NCBI RefSeq assembly: GCF_029873475.1
Contig: NZ_CP123499.1
Span: forward strand, 682,001 to 746,000
Source of the DNA: Arsenophonus sp. aPb
Lineage (GTDB): Bacteria; Pseudomonadota; Gammaproteobacteria; Enterobacterales; Enterobacteriaceae
DNA length: 64,000 nucleotides
Direction of reading: 5' to 3'
Shown here piece by piece: positions 25,812 through 34,464 of this stretch (positions are counted from its first letter, which is position 1; each line of letters starts with the position of its first letter). The notes below the pieces were generated by a model. The model searched no databases. It was not told the DNA's origin and saw only the letters and a list, made by a program, of their open reading frames with translations. The position numbers and the translations under genes were made by a program.

Positions 25812-26720
25812 ATGTCATTTAAATTTAAGATATATTTATTGATAATTTTTATTTTAATTCAAAGTTATATATCATTTGCTATTGCGGGAAAATGTTCAGC
25901 TGATATCACAGAACAAAATATCGTATTTGATGAGTTATCAGTTCATTATGATAATACCCATCTCCCCTATAAAGTAAGAAAAATTGGCAGTGAAATTAAG
26001 ATTAATTGCCAGAAGAAAGGTGATAACTATGTCTATGTTAAATCTATTGAAGGAATAAAATCAGTCAATGGGTATTATTTCAATACAAATCTTAACGGTG
26101 TGAAATTGCGCTGGAAGCTTGAACGAAAAGGATTTGGAGCAAAAAAAATGGGTTTAAATGGATATAGAAGAATTGATGAAGGTAATAAAAAAATATTTAT
26201 TGGTCGTTTTACTATAATTATTTATCCTGATTTTCAAGCTGGAGAAGTGAATCCTATAAAAATAACGCTTGCTCACCGCGATGGAAACCGAGATACAGGA
26301 GAAACATTATTTACTTATCATATTCCTAAATTTAAAATTAAGGAACAGTCATGCAAAATAAAAACACCAAAATTAAATGTTAAGCTGGGAAACGTATTTA
26401 AGCATGATTTTAAAGGTAAAGGGAGTACTACCGGAGAGCGGACTTTTAATATTGAAGTAAACTGTAAAGGTGTTAACCAAGCCTATATTACCTGGCAAGG
26501 AGGTGACTCAAATGGTGTTATACCAGCGGATAAAAATTCGTCAGCGACCGGGGTTGGAATTCAGATTTTTGCGAAGAATACACCTATAATATTTAATAAA
26601 AAACTCGATATAGATTTTTTTAAACAATTGACTTATAGCGCAAAATTTTATCAAACTGGGAGTAGTGTCACTGCCGGAACGGTTAATGCAACAGCAACAT
26701 TTACTATTGATTACAAGTAA
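25812..26720 (+). CDS. Two-domain fimbrial tip adhesin candidate
   Basis: 302 residues with a signal peptide (cleavage near SFAIAG). The N-terminal half (about 25-165) is unrecognised and would be the receptor-binding lectin domain. The C-terminal half is a pilin domain with two cysteines (EQSCKIKTP and EVNCKGVN) and a donor strand ending ATATFTIDYK. Two-domain architecture and position as last gene after the usher match FimH/PapG-type adhesins. The receptor cannot be told. Confidence 0.78.
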   Translation: MSFKFKIYLLIIFILIQSYISFAIAGKCSADITEQNIVFDELSVHYDNTHLPYKVRKIGSEIKINCQKKGDNYVYVKSIEGIKSVNGYYFNTNLNGVKLRWKLERKGFGAKKMGLNGYRRIDEGNKKIFIGRFTIIIYPDFQAGEVNPIKITLAHRDGNRDTGETLFTYHIPKFKIKEQSCKIKTPKLNVKLGNVFKHDFKGKGSTTGERTFNIEVNCKGVNQAYITWQGGDSNGVIPADKNSSATGVGIQIFAKNTPIIFNKKLDIDFFKQLTYSAKFYQTGSSVTAGTVNATATFTIDYK

Positions 26721-27179
26721 AATAAATTTCTTATCACGGATATTAATATATCAATAAGATATACTGTTTATTTAATTTGTTTGCGTTTTCTCAATTAGTT
26801 TATTCGTTTAACTAGAATACTAACTTCACTTTAATTTGATTAAACAGTAACATTTTTATTTTTACTCATATTAATAATATTTATCATTTTACAATAATAA
26901 CATTTTTAACTTGTCATTAACTCGCAACCTATTAATAGTTTAATAATTGTATTGTTAACGCTGTCACAAAAAAATATTTCTTTTTTATTTTTAACCCCGC
27001 ATTTGATTTATTTAACCGTTTACTTAGAAAAAATCAACCACTACATCTTCCGCTCTATTATAATCATCATGGCAAAGGATGTTTTTAAACTGCCATGAAT
27101 TAAAAAATAGATGCTGAAAATAGTAAATAAAAGTTATTCCCATTTGACATATTTATTTCACCTAGGAAGAGTTTCTTAA
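26721..27179. other. Intergenic region upstream of btsT
   Basis: About 460 bp, AT-rich, no supported gene. It should hold the end of the fimbrial transcript and the promoter of btsT. Confidence 0.5.
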
Positions 27180-29333
27180 ATGAATAAGAATAATATATTA
27201 AGGCATATCCCTTGGTTAATATTAGGGATCATTGGTGCTATTTGTTTAGGTGTGGTTGCCCTTAGACGTGGAGAGCACATTAGTGCTTTATGGATCATAG
27301 TTGCTTCCATTGCCGTATATTTAATTTCGTACCGATATTACAGTTTATATATTGCTAAAAAAGTATTACAGCTTGACCCAACCCGCTCAACACCCGCCGT
27401 CCTTAATAATGATGGATTAAATTATGTACCAACTAATCGCAATGTGTTATTTGGCCATCATTTTGCCGCCATCGCCGGCGCAGGCCCATTAGTCGGGCCG
27501 GTATTGGCGGCACAAGTTGGTTATTTGCCAGGCACACTATGGCTGTTGGCAGGTGTTGTGCTTGCCGGTGCGGTGCAGGATTTTATGGTGTTATTTATTT
27601 CATCGCGCCGCAATGCGATTTCTTTAGGTGAAATCGTAAAAAAAGAGATGGGGGTCGTGCCCGGTTTAATTGCGTTATTCGGCTGCTTTTTGATTATGAT
27701 TATCATATTAGCCGTATTAGCGTTAATTGTTGTAAAAGCATTGGCCGAAAGTCCATGGGGTGTTTTTACCGTTTGTTCAACCGTACCGATTGCGCTATTT
27801 ATGGGTATTTACATGCGCTATATTCGGCCAGGATGTGTCGCTGAAGTTTCGATTATCGGTGTTATTCTGTTGATTGCGGCTATTTGGTTTGGTGGTGTTA
27901 TTGCTCATGATCCTTATTGGGGACCCGCGTTAACCTTTAAAGATACGACCATTACTTATGTCTTAATTGGCTACGCTTTTGTTTCCGCACTATTGCCAGT
28001 GTGGTTGATTTTAGCACCAAGAGATTATTTGGCGACCTTTTTGAAAATAGGTGTCATCGTTGGTTTAGCAATTGGCATTATCATTCTTAACCCGGATTTA
28101 AAAATGCCGGCTGTAACCCAATTTGTTGATGGGACCGGGCCGGTTTGGAAAGGATCATTATTTCCATTTCTGTTTATTACTATTGCTTGTGGCGCCGTGT
28201 CTGGTTTTCATGCGTTAATTGCGTCGGGAACAACGCCTAAATTATTGGCAAATGAAACCGATGCTCGCTACATCGGTTATGGCGCTATGTTGATGGAGTC
28301 ATTTGTGGCTATCATGGCGCTATTTGCTGCTTCTATCATTGAACCTGGTCTCTATTTTGCAATGAATACCCCTCCGGCAGCATTAGGATTTACCATGCCT
28401 AATTTGCATCAATTAGGCGGCTCCGATTCAGTTACGATTATGGCGCAATTGAAAGCAGTTACCGTCCATGCTGCGGCAACAGTTAGTTCTTGGGGATTTA
28501 TTATTTCGCCAGAGCAAATCTTGCAAACGGCTAAAGATATCGGTGAACCTTCTATTTTGAATCGTGCCGGTGGCGCGCCTACCCTTGCGGTAGGTATTGC
28601 TTATGTATTCCAGCAAATTATCCCTGCTGCTGATCTGGGATTTTGGTATCACTTTGGAATTCTTTTCGAAGCTTTATTTATTTTGACCGCTTTGGATGCC
28701 GGCACTCGTTCTGGTCGATTTATGTTACAAGATCTCTTGGCTAATTTTATCCCAGTGCTGAAAAAAACAGATTCATTAGTAGCTGGCGTTATTGCTACTG
28801 CTGGTTGTGTTGGTATATGGGGTTACCTGCTTTATCAAGGGGTTGTTGATCCTTTAGGTGGTGTTAAAAGTTTATGGCCATTATTTGGTATCTCCAATCA
28901 GATGTTGGCAGCGGTTGCGTTAGTTTTAAGCAGTATTATTTTGATTAAAATGAAGCGTACTAAGTTTATTTGGGTAACACTTGTTCCAGCAATATGGTTA
29001 TTAATATTTACTACATGGGCGTTAGGTTTGAAGTTATTTAGCGCTAATCCTCAGTTGGAAGGTTTTATCTATTTGGCTCATTCATACCAAGCAAAAATAG
29101 CAACAGCAACCACTACTACAACGGCACAAAAACTGTCTGATATGCATCATATTGTGATCAATAATTATACTAATGCAGGATTAAGTATTTTATTCTTGCT
29201 CGTGGTGTATAGCATTATTTTTTATGGACTTAAAATAGCAATAAAAGCATGGAGAACACCTAGACGTTCAGATATTGAAACACCTTATGTTTCTGTTGCT
29301 GAAAGTGATATTAAAGTTTCCTCCTCACATTAA
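27180..29333 (+). CDS. btsT: BtsT/CstA-family pyruvate/H+ symporter
   Basis: Large inner-membrane transporter of the carbon-starvation CstA family, about 18 membrane segments, 717 residues (716 in E. coli BtsT). Contains the family stretch FGHHFAAIAGAGPLVGPVLAAQ. The following yjiX and yjiA match the E. coli btsT-yjiX-yjiA cluster, which is why BtsT is preferred over CstA. E. coli BtsT imports pyruvate and is induced by the BtsSR two-component system; no such site was identified here. Confidence 0.88.
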   Translation: MNKNNILRHIPWLILGIIGAICLGVVALRRGEHISALWIIVASIAVYLISYRYYSLYIAKKVLQLDPTRSTPAVLNNDGLNYVPTNRNVLFGHHFAAIAGAGPLVGPVLAAQVGYLPGTLWLLAGVVLAGAVQDFMVLFISSRRNAISLGEIVKKEMGVVPGLIALFGCFLIMIIILAVLALIVVKALAESPWGVFTVCSTVPIALFMGIYMRYIRPGCVAEVSIIGVILLIAAIWFGGVIAHDPYWGPALTFKDTTITYVLIGYAFVSALLPVWLILAPRDYLATFLKIGVIVGLAIGIIILNPDLKMPAVTQFVDGTGPVWKGSLFPFLFITIACGAVSGFHALIASGTTPKLLANETDARYIGYGAMLMESFVAIMALFAASIIEPGLYFAMNTPPAALGFTMPNLHQLGGSDSVTIMAQLKAVTVHAAATVSSWGFIISPEQILQTAKDIGEPSILNRAGGAPTLAVGIAYVFQQIIPAADLGFWYHFGILFEALFILTALDAGTRSGRFMLQDLLANFIPVLKKTDSLVAGVIATAGCVGIWGYLLYQGVVDPLGGVKSLWPLFGISNQMLAAVALVLSSIILIKMKRTKFIWVTLVPAIWLLIFTTWALGLKLFSANPQLEGFIYLAHSYQAKIATATTTTTAQKLSDMHHIVINNYTNAGLSILFLLVVYSIIFYGLKIAIKAWRTPRRSDIETPYVSVAESDIKVSSSH

Positions 29334-29353
29334 TTAACATTAAATCTATTGTT

Positions 29354-29390
29354 CCCCACAAAATAGGTTATAACCATGGGTGGGGATTTT
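29354..29390 (+). terminator. Attenuator-like hairpin between btsT and yjiX
   Basis: CCCCAC (29354-29359) pairs with GTGGGG (29380-29385) around an inner 10-bp palindrome GGTTATAACC, and ATTTTT follows. A terminator inside the operon could reduce expression of yjiX and yjiA relative to btsT. Confidence 0.6.
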
Positions 29391-29404
29391 TGAAGGTAAT
29401 AATT

Positions 29405-29608
29405 ATGTTTAATAATCTCGCACGAGCAGGCAAATATTTGGGACAGGCGGCACTTATGCTAATTGGTATTCCTGACTATGATAATTATGTTCAGCATATG
29501 CAGAATAATCATCCTGAGCAGCCTATTATGAGCTATGAAGAATTTTTTCGGCAACGTCAGGCAGCGCGTTATGCTAGTAGTGAAAAAGGAGGTTTTCGCT
29601 GTTGCTAG
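29405..29608 (+). CDS. yjiX: YjiX/YbdD-family small protein
   Basis: 67 residues from the ATG at 29405 (GAAGG nine bases upstream), equal to E. coli YjiX in length and pattern (AGKYLGQAALMLIGIPDYDNYVQHM). It belongs to a short soluble DUF466 family that always accompanies CstA/BtsT transporters. Function not settled, probably tied to the transporter. The longer frame start at 29390 has no ribosome site. Confidence 0.9.
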   Translation: MFNNLARAGKYLGQAALMLIGIPDYDNYVQHMQNNHPEQPIMSYEEFFRQRQAARYASSEKGGFRCC

Positions 29609-30080
29609 TGATTGTTCAATGGATGGGATAACTGAGGCTTAGCATGACACCAATATCAGTAACAATATTGACAGGGTTTTTAGGGGCAGGCAAAACGACA
29701 TTGCTTCGTCATATTCTCAATATAGCGCATGGCTATAAAATTGCAGTTATTGAAAATGAATTTGGGGCAGAGTCGATTGATAGTGAGCTCATCGGTGATA
29801 ATGCCACTCAGATAACAACCTTAAGTAATGGTTGTATTTGTTGTAATCGCTCAAATGAATTGGAAAATACGCTATTAGATTTACTGGATGGTAGAGATAA
29901 AAAACAATTAGTTTTTGATCGCCTGATTATTGAATGTACTGGAATGGCTGATCCAGGCCCTATTACGCAAACTTTCTTCTCACATAAAGTTTTTTGTCAA
30001 CGTTTTCTTTTAGATGGTATTATCTGATGCGCCGTAAAACCCCGTCCTTCAGGTCGGGGATATAAGGCGCGGTTTTCAAA

Positions 30081-30497
30081 CTAACCAGGTGTTTGCTGTT
30101 GCTCAATGTACTGTCGGATAATAGATATCGGTGCGCCGCCACAACTCCCTGCAAAATAACTTGGTGTCCATAGAACTCCTTTGTAGTAATAACGTTGTGC
30201 TATATCAGAGCGATCCCGTCGAAGTAATCGACTCGACACCCCTTTGAGACTGTTAACCAGATTAGATATCGCCAATTTTGGGGGGTAATTAATCAGTAAG
30301 TGAACGTGATCATTCTCGCCATCCATCTCAACCAGTTCAACATCAAAATCGACGCATACACTGGCGAAATATCCTCTCAGTTTTTCTATAGCATCCTGAT
30401 CAAATATTTTTCGCCTGTATTTTGTGACAAAGACCAAATGGACGTGCATCAGGAATACACAATGTCTGCCACGGCGAATATCGGTTTCTTTTTTCAT
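30081..30497 (-). CDS. tnpA: TnpA, Y1 HUH transposase of IS200/IS605
   Basis: 138 residues. Contains the HUH motif His64-Val-His66 (DHVHLLIN) and the single catalytic tyrosine Tyr130 (IIRQYIEQQ), so the active site looks complete. It cuts and joins single-stranded DNA at the hairpin ends of the element. Divergent from tnpB with a 22-bp gap. The same C-terminal part survives in the remnant at 13532. Confidence 0.95.
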   Translation of the reverse strand: MKKETDIRRGRHCVFLMHVHLVFVTKYRRKIFDQDAIEKLRGYFASVCVDFDVELVEMDGENDHVHLLINYPPKLAISNLVNSLKGVSSRLLRRDRSDIAQRYYYKGVLWTPSYFAGSCGGAPISIIRQYIEQQQTPG

Positions 30498-30519
30498 AGA
30501 CCAAAGTATAATAGATAAA

Positions 30520-31728
30520 ATGAAACGCCTACAAGCCTTTAAATTCCAGTTAAGACCAAATGGTCAGCAGGAGCGTGAGATGAGACGCTTCGCTGGGGCT
30601 TATCGTTTTGTTTTCAATCGGGCGTTAAAGCTTCAAAACGAGAATCACGAAGCAGGAAACAAATACATTCCTTACACAAAGATGGCTTCCTGGCTCATTG
30701 AGTGGAAATCTGACATAGAGACACAATGGCTGAAAGAAGCGCCATCACAGCCGTTACAACAATCACTTAAAGATTTGGAACGGGCTTACAAGAATTTCTT
30801 CCAGAAGCGAGCCGCTTTTCCCCGTTTCAAAAAACGCGGTCAAAATGACGCTTTTCGCTACCCGCAGGGTGTGAAGCTCGAACAGAAGAACAGCCGTGTT
30901 TTTCTCCCTAAACTCGGTTGGATATGCTATCGCCATAGTCGTGAGGTTGTAGGAACGGTGAAGAATGTCACTATCAGCCAGTCATGTGGTAAATGGTACG
31001 CCAGTATCCAGACGGAATACGAAGTGGCTGCTCCTGTTCACAATGCAGAGTCGATGGTAGGACTGGATGCCGGAGTAACGAAACTCGCCACACTTTCAGA
31101 TGGCACGGTATATCAGCCCGTCAATAGTTTTAAAGCAAGCCAGCGCAAGCTAGCAATGCTCCAACGACAATTAAGCCGCAAAGAAAAGTTCAGTGCAAAC
31201 TGGCAGAAACAGAAACGAAAAATCCAGCGTCTTCACTCGCACATTGCTAATATCCGGCGCGATTACCTTCACAAAGTCACCAGTGAAATCAGCAAAAACC
31301 ACGCGATGATCGTCATTGAGGAATTGAAGGTCTGTAATATGTCAAAATCGGCAAAAGGTACCGCAGAGCAGCAAGGGCGAAACGTCAAAGCTAAATCTGG
31401 CTTGAACCGTTCGATACTGGATCAGGGCTGGTACGAAATGCGCCGTCAGCTTGAATACAAGCAGCTTTGGCGCGGCGGTCAGGTGCTGGCAATACCGCCT
31501 ACCTATACCAGTCAGCGGTGTGCGTGCTGTGGTCATACAGCAAAAGAAAATCGCCAGTCACAAAGTAAATTTGAATGCCTCGAATGCGGATATACCGAAA
31601 ACGCGGATATCAATGGGGCGCGTAACATTTTAGCGGCAGGACATGCCGTGCTTGCCTGTGGAGGGAGGGTGCAGTCAAACCGCCCGTTGAAGCAGGAACC
31701 CACCGAGGCGAATCAGACTTCAGGCTGA
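30520..31728 (+). CDS. tnpB: TnpB RNA-guided nuclease of IS200/IS605
   Basis: 402 residues from the ATG at 30520 (the longer frame starts inside tnpA and is rejected). RuvC residues are present: Asp183 (VGLDAG), Glu267/268 (VIEELKV) and Asp363 (NADINGARN), plus a zinc finger Cys334-x2-Cys337 and Cys353-x2-Cys356. TnpB proteins use an omega-RNA from the element's right end to cut DNA next to a TAM, favouring retention of the element. This copy appears catalytically intact. Confidence 0.95.
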   Translation: MKRLQAFKFQLRPNGQQEREMRRFAGAYRFVFNRALKLQNENHEAGNKYIPYTKMASWLIEWKSDIETQWLKEAPSQPLQQSLKDLERAYKNFFQKRAAFPRFKKRGQNDAFRYPQGVKLEQKNSRVFLPKLGWICYRHSREVVGTVKNVTISQSCGKWYASIQTEYEVAAPVHNAESMVGLDAGVTKLATLSDGTVYQPVNSFKASQRKLAMLQRQLSRKEKFSANWQKQKRKIQRLHSHIANIRRDYLHKVTSEISKNHAMIVIEELKVCNMSKSAKGTAEQQGRNVKAKSGLNRSILDQGWYEMRRQLEYKQLWRGGQVLAIPPTYTSQRCACCGHTAKENRQSQSKFECLECGYTENADINGARNILAAGHAVLACGGRVQSNRPLKQEPTEANQTSG

Positions 31729-31788
31729 ACGCGGGAGGAATCCACGTCCTTTAGGGCGTCGAGGATGTCAATGGTTTAAATTTACCGG
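31600..31788 (+). ncRNA. Predicted TnpB omega-RNA with guide from the flank
   Basis: In this family the guide RNA scaffold covers the 3' end of tnpB and the right end, and the guide is the ~16 nt just outside the element, here 31773-31788. The 5' boundary is unknown. Inferred from family architecture only. Confidence 0.5.
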
Positions 31789-31851
31789 AAGAGGAAATTC
31801 GACAACAATTTGCTTTATTAACTGAAAGCGTTAATTGATCGGTTATTTTTG

Positions 31852-31885
31852 GCTACCTTGGTTGCTTAAAGACAACTAAGGTAGC
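31852..31885. terminator. Inverted repeat between the yjiA tail and the MATE gene
   Basis: GCTACCTT (31852-31859) and AAGGTAGC (31878-31885), with an inner GTTG/CAAC match, lie between convergent genes. No U-tract follows on either strand, so its terminator role is uncertain. Confidence 0.45.
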
Positions 31886-31890
31886 AGTAA

Positions 31891-33231
31891 TTAGATATCA
31901 AGCCGCTTAGTTTGCCAACGCTTAGAACGCCAACGCCAGGCATTGGTTAAACCTCGTAGCCATTCATCACATAGGAACCCAAGCCAGATCCCTAATAACC
32001 CCATTCCCATTTTTAAACCTAAAAAATAGCTAATTGGCAGCGCAATACCCCACATAGAAATAAGTGCGGTGCAGAAGGGGAAACGGGCATCACCAGCAGC
32101 ACGCAAGGCATTCACCATGACAATATTCAGTGTTCTGCCAGGCTCTAGGAAAACAGAGAGTAAAAACAGCGGAAGTAATAATTTTATAATGTTTTGATCT
32201 TCAGTGATTGCATCCAATAGTGGTATACGAAATAACCAGAAACAAAATACAATACCAATGGTAATAAAAAATCCCCATTGCAAGCTTTTCAATCCTCTCT
32301 GGTAGGCATCCTCAAAGCGCTTGGCGCCGACTAAATGACCCACCATGATCTCATTACCAATACTAAGGGAAATACCAAACAACATAATAAATAGTGAAAG
32401 TTGGAAATAGAGGGTTTGAGCAGCAAGAGAGGTTTCTCCCATTAAACCGATGAAAGCAGAAGCGACCATATAGTGTAAAATCCAAACTAAATTTTCGCCT
32501 GCTGATGGTAGTCCAATATGTAATATTTTATTCAACATACTTTTTGACCAGCGGAACAGTAAAGTGGGAACAAATTTGATCCTCAGGCCACTAAACAGTA
32601 AGAAAAAAAGTAATACAATAGCGATTATACGTCCGATACCCGTAGACCAGGCAACGCCGGTTAAACCATATTGTGGTAAGCCAAAAAAACCATATAAAAC
32701 AATCATATTACCGAAGATGGTGATTAGATTAGCAATAAATGTTACCCACATTGCCGGTTGTGATCTGCCATAAACACGCAAGCAAGCCGCTAATATAATA
32801 GAAATTGCTTCTGGTATTAAACATAAGCCAAGAATATGTAAGTAAGCATAACCATAATCAAGTAAATGTGCTGGTGTATTCATGATCCCAAGTATCTTAT
32901 AGCCAAACAGTAGAATAATGGCAGCACTCAGAAAACCTAATAGGAAGTTAAAAGCAATCGAGATATGAATGGCTTGACTGGCCTTTTCTTTTTTACCTGC
33001 ACCTAAATATTGGGCGATAACAACGCTGCATCCTACACTGATAAAGTTAAATATGGTGATAAAAAGATCAAAAACTTGGTTGCCTACTCCCATTGCGGCT
33101 AAATAAGCGGTAGAGACGTGGCTAACCATATAAGTGTTAATAAGTAATGTCGCAAAATGGAGCAGAACATCAATAAAGATGGGCCAACTTAACGAGTAGA
33201 GCGAACGCTCTGTAACATCAGATGAATGCAT
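31891..33231 (-). CDS. MATE-family efflux transporter
   Basis: 446 residues from the ATG at 33231, which has AGGTG six bases upstream; the longer frame begins inside an AT-rich leader and adds an unconserved stretch. About 12 membrane segments in two MatE halves (SLSWPIFIDVLLHFATLLINTYMVSHVS near the N-terminus, AGENLVWILHYMVASAF at mid-length). Likely a cation-coupled drug or metabolite exporter in the inner membrane. The substrate is unknown. Confidence 0.88.
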   Translation of the reverse strand: MHSSDVTERSLYSLSWPIFIDVLLHFATLLINTYMVSHVSTAYLAAMGVGNQVFDLFITIFNFISVGCSVVIAQYLGAGKKEKASQAIHISIAFNFLLGFLSAAIILLFGYKILGIMNTPAHLLDYGYAYLHILGLCLIPEAISIILAACLRVYGRSQPAMWVTFIANLITIFGNMIVLYGFFGLPQYGLTGVAWSTGIGRIIAIVLLFFLLFSGLRIKFVPTLLFRWSKSMLNKILHIGLPSAGENLVWILHYMVASAFIGLMGETSLAAQTLYFQLSLFIMLFGISLSIGNEIMVGHLVGAKRFEDAYQRGLKSLQWGFFITIGIVFCFWLFRIPLLDAITEDQNIIKLLLPLFLLSVFLEPGRTLNIVMVNALRAAGDARFPFCTALISMWGIALPISYFLGLKMGMGLLGIWLGFLCDEWLRGLTNAWRWRSKRWQTKRLDI

Positions 33232-33618
33232 TATGCACCTTTTTAAGTAAACAAAAAGCTTTTTGGTAAAACAAACAAAAAACGACAAATATTTTACACA
33301 TTTTATATATGTATGATAGATCATTAACTATTTATTATTTATTGATGTTTTTTTATTTAAATTTTATTAGGTAAATTAATAGAATAGTTAAGCGTTTTTT
33401 CTATTTTGATAATCTCTAATTCTATATTAATTAAATTAGATGATAAGCTTCTATTGGTAAGGTTATTTTAATGCATTGTTAATTATTATTAATTTATTGC
33501 AACATTTTTTATTGGTTAGTTATTGTTTAAATAAAATAAGCCTGTGGCAAATACCACAGGCTCCTGGTGCTAGCGATCAATAGTTTGGTTGATTTAACAA
33601 CCTAAAATGGATTAAAGA
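33232..33618. other. Intergenic region between the MATE and PEP-hydrolase-like genes
   Basis: 387 bp, AT-rich. It contains the terminator at 33539-33562 and presumably the MATE promoter. No gene seen. Confidence 0.5.
33539..33562 (-). terminator. Rho-independent terminator of the 33619-35685 operon
   Basis: AGCCTGTGG and CCACAGGCT form a 9-bp stem with a 6-base loop, followed on the minus strand by TATTTTATTT. It lies 57 bp after the stop codon. Confidence 0.8.
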
Positions 33619-34449
33619 TTATTTTCGTTTTATCGTTTTAAATATTTTCGTCGTTTCAGTTATGGCAGTTTCGGCCGGTAAACGTTCCATAGAACTTGCC
33701 CCATAAAAACCGTGGCAATCAGGACAATTTTGTAAAATATATTTGGCATCTTCAGGTGTTGCAATCGGACCGCCATGGCAAAGTACAATAATATCTTTAC
33801 GAACAGATTTTGCCGTTGCCGCCCAATCGTTAATAAGCTTTACGCAATCCTCTAATGCGTGAGTTGTTTTTGCGCCAATATCACCACCCGTTGTTAATCC
33901 CATATGCGTGACGATAATATCAGCGCCAGCTTCTGTCATGTTTTTAGCATCAATGGCACTAAAAACGTAAGGGGTTGTTAATAAATCTTTTTCATGAGCT
34001 TGTCGGATCAAATCAACTTCTAACGCATATCCCATGCCTGTTTCTTCAAGGTTAGCTCGGAAATTACCATCGATCAAACCAACCGTAGGAAAATTTTGTA
34101 TACCAGCAAATCCCATTATTTTTAGGGAATCAAGGTATTGATCGAATTGGCAAAATGGGTCAGTACCATTAACACCAGCTAATACAGGAGTATTTTTAAC
34201 CACAGGTAAAACTTCTTTTGCCATCTCTATAACAATATCGTTGGCATTGCCATAAGCGAGTAAACCTGCCAATGAACCTCTGCCAGCCATGCGATAGCGA
34301 CCGGAGTTATAAATTACAATAAGATCAATTCCTCCTCTTTCTTCACATCTTGCTGATAAACCTGTGCCGGCACCGCCCCCGATAATGGGTTGACCCTGCG
34401 AGATCATCATTTGAAATTTTTCTAATAATGATGCGCGTGTTTGTTTCAT
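33619..34449 (-). CDS. TIM-barrel protein of the phosphoenolpyruvate hydrolase-like family
   Basis: 276 residues, a soluble alpha/beta barrel with the family stretches GGGAGTGLSARCEERGGIDLIVIYNSGRYRMAGRGS (near residue 22) and ADIIVTHMGLTTGGDIGAKT. Members have been named PEP hydrolase-like or signal-transduction TIM barrels; the reaction is not settled. It is 15 bp after the Tm-1-like gene and almost always paired with it in other bacteria, which implies a shared pathway. AGTTACTG precedes the ATG at 34449. Confidence 0.8.
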   Translation of the reverse strand: MKQTRASLLEKFQMMISQGQPIIGGGAGTGLSARCEERGGIDLIVIYNSGRYRMAGRGSLAGLLAYGNANDIVIEMAKEVLPVVKNTPVLAGVNGTDPFCQFDQYLDSLKIMGFAGIQNFPTVGLIDGNFRANLEETGMGYALEVDLIRQAHEKDLLTTPYVFSAIDAKNMTEAGADIIVTHMGLTTGGDIGAKTTHALEDCVKLINDWAATAKSVRKDIIVLCHGGPIATPEDAKYILQNCPDCHGFYGASSMERLPAETAITETTKIFKTIKRK

Positions 34450-34464
34450 ATCAGTAACTCCAAA

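Larger units (their letters stand above)
30025..31772 (+). mobile_element. IS200/IS605-family insertion sequence, complete
   Basis: 1748 bp with divergent tnpA and tnpB. The left end carries a hairpin GCGCC...GGCGC with inner CCCCG/CGGGG near 30028-30069; the right end has the usual GGATGTCAAT terminus. No inverted repeats or target duplication, as expected for the HUH single-strand mechanism. Both this copy and the deleted copy at 13532 are preceded by TTATC, the likely target and TAM. It sits inside yjiA with flanking host DNA missing, so it was involved in a deletion. Confidence 0.93.
29644..31838 (+). pseudogene. yjiA: yjiA (CobW/COG0523 GTPase), disrupted
   Basis: The N-terminal part (29644-30024) encodes the P-loop GTPase start TGFLGAGKTTLLRH, the CxCC metal motif (GCICC) and ECTGMADPGP, then runs into an insertion element after RFLLDGII and stops at TGA. 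The last 21 codons (31773-31838: GLNLPEEEIRQQFALL and on) lie on the other side of the element. E. coli YjiA has roughly 165 additional residues between these points, so about 500 bp were lost as well as interrupted. The gene cannot make a functional protein. Confidence 0.93.

Noticed and set aside
30424..30519. Upstream extension of tnpB
   Set aside because: It overlaps tnpA antisense; the conserved TnpB N-terminus begins at the ATG at 30520.
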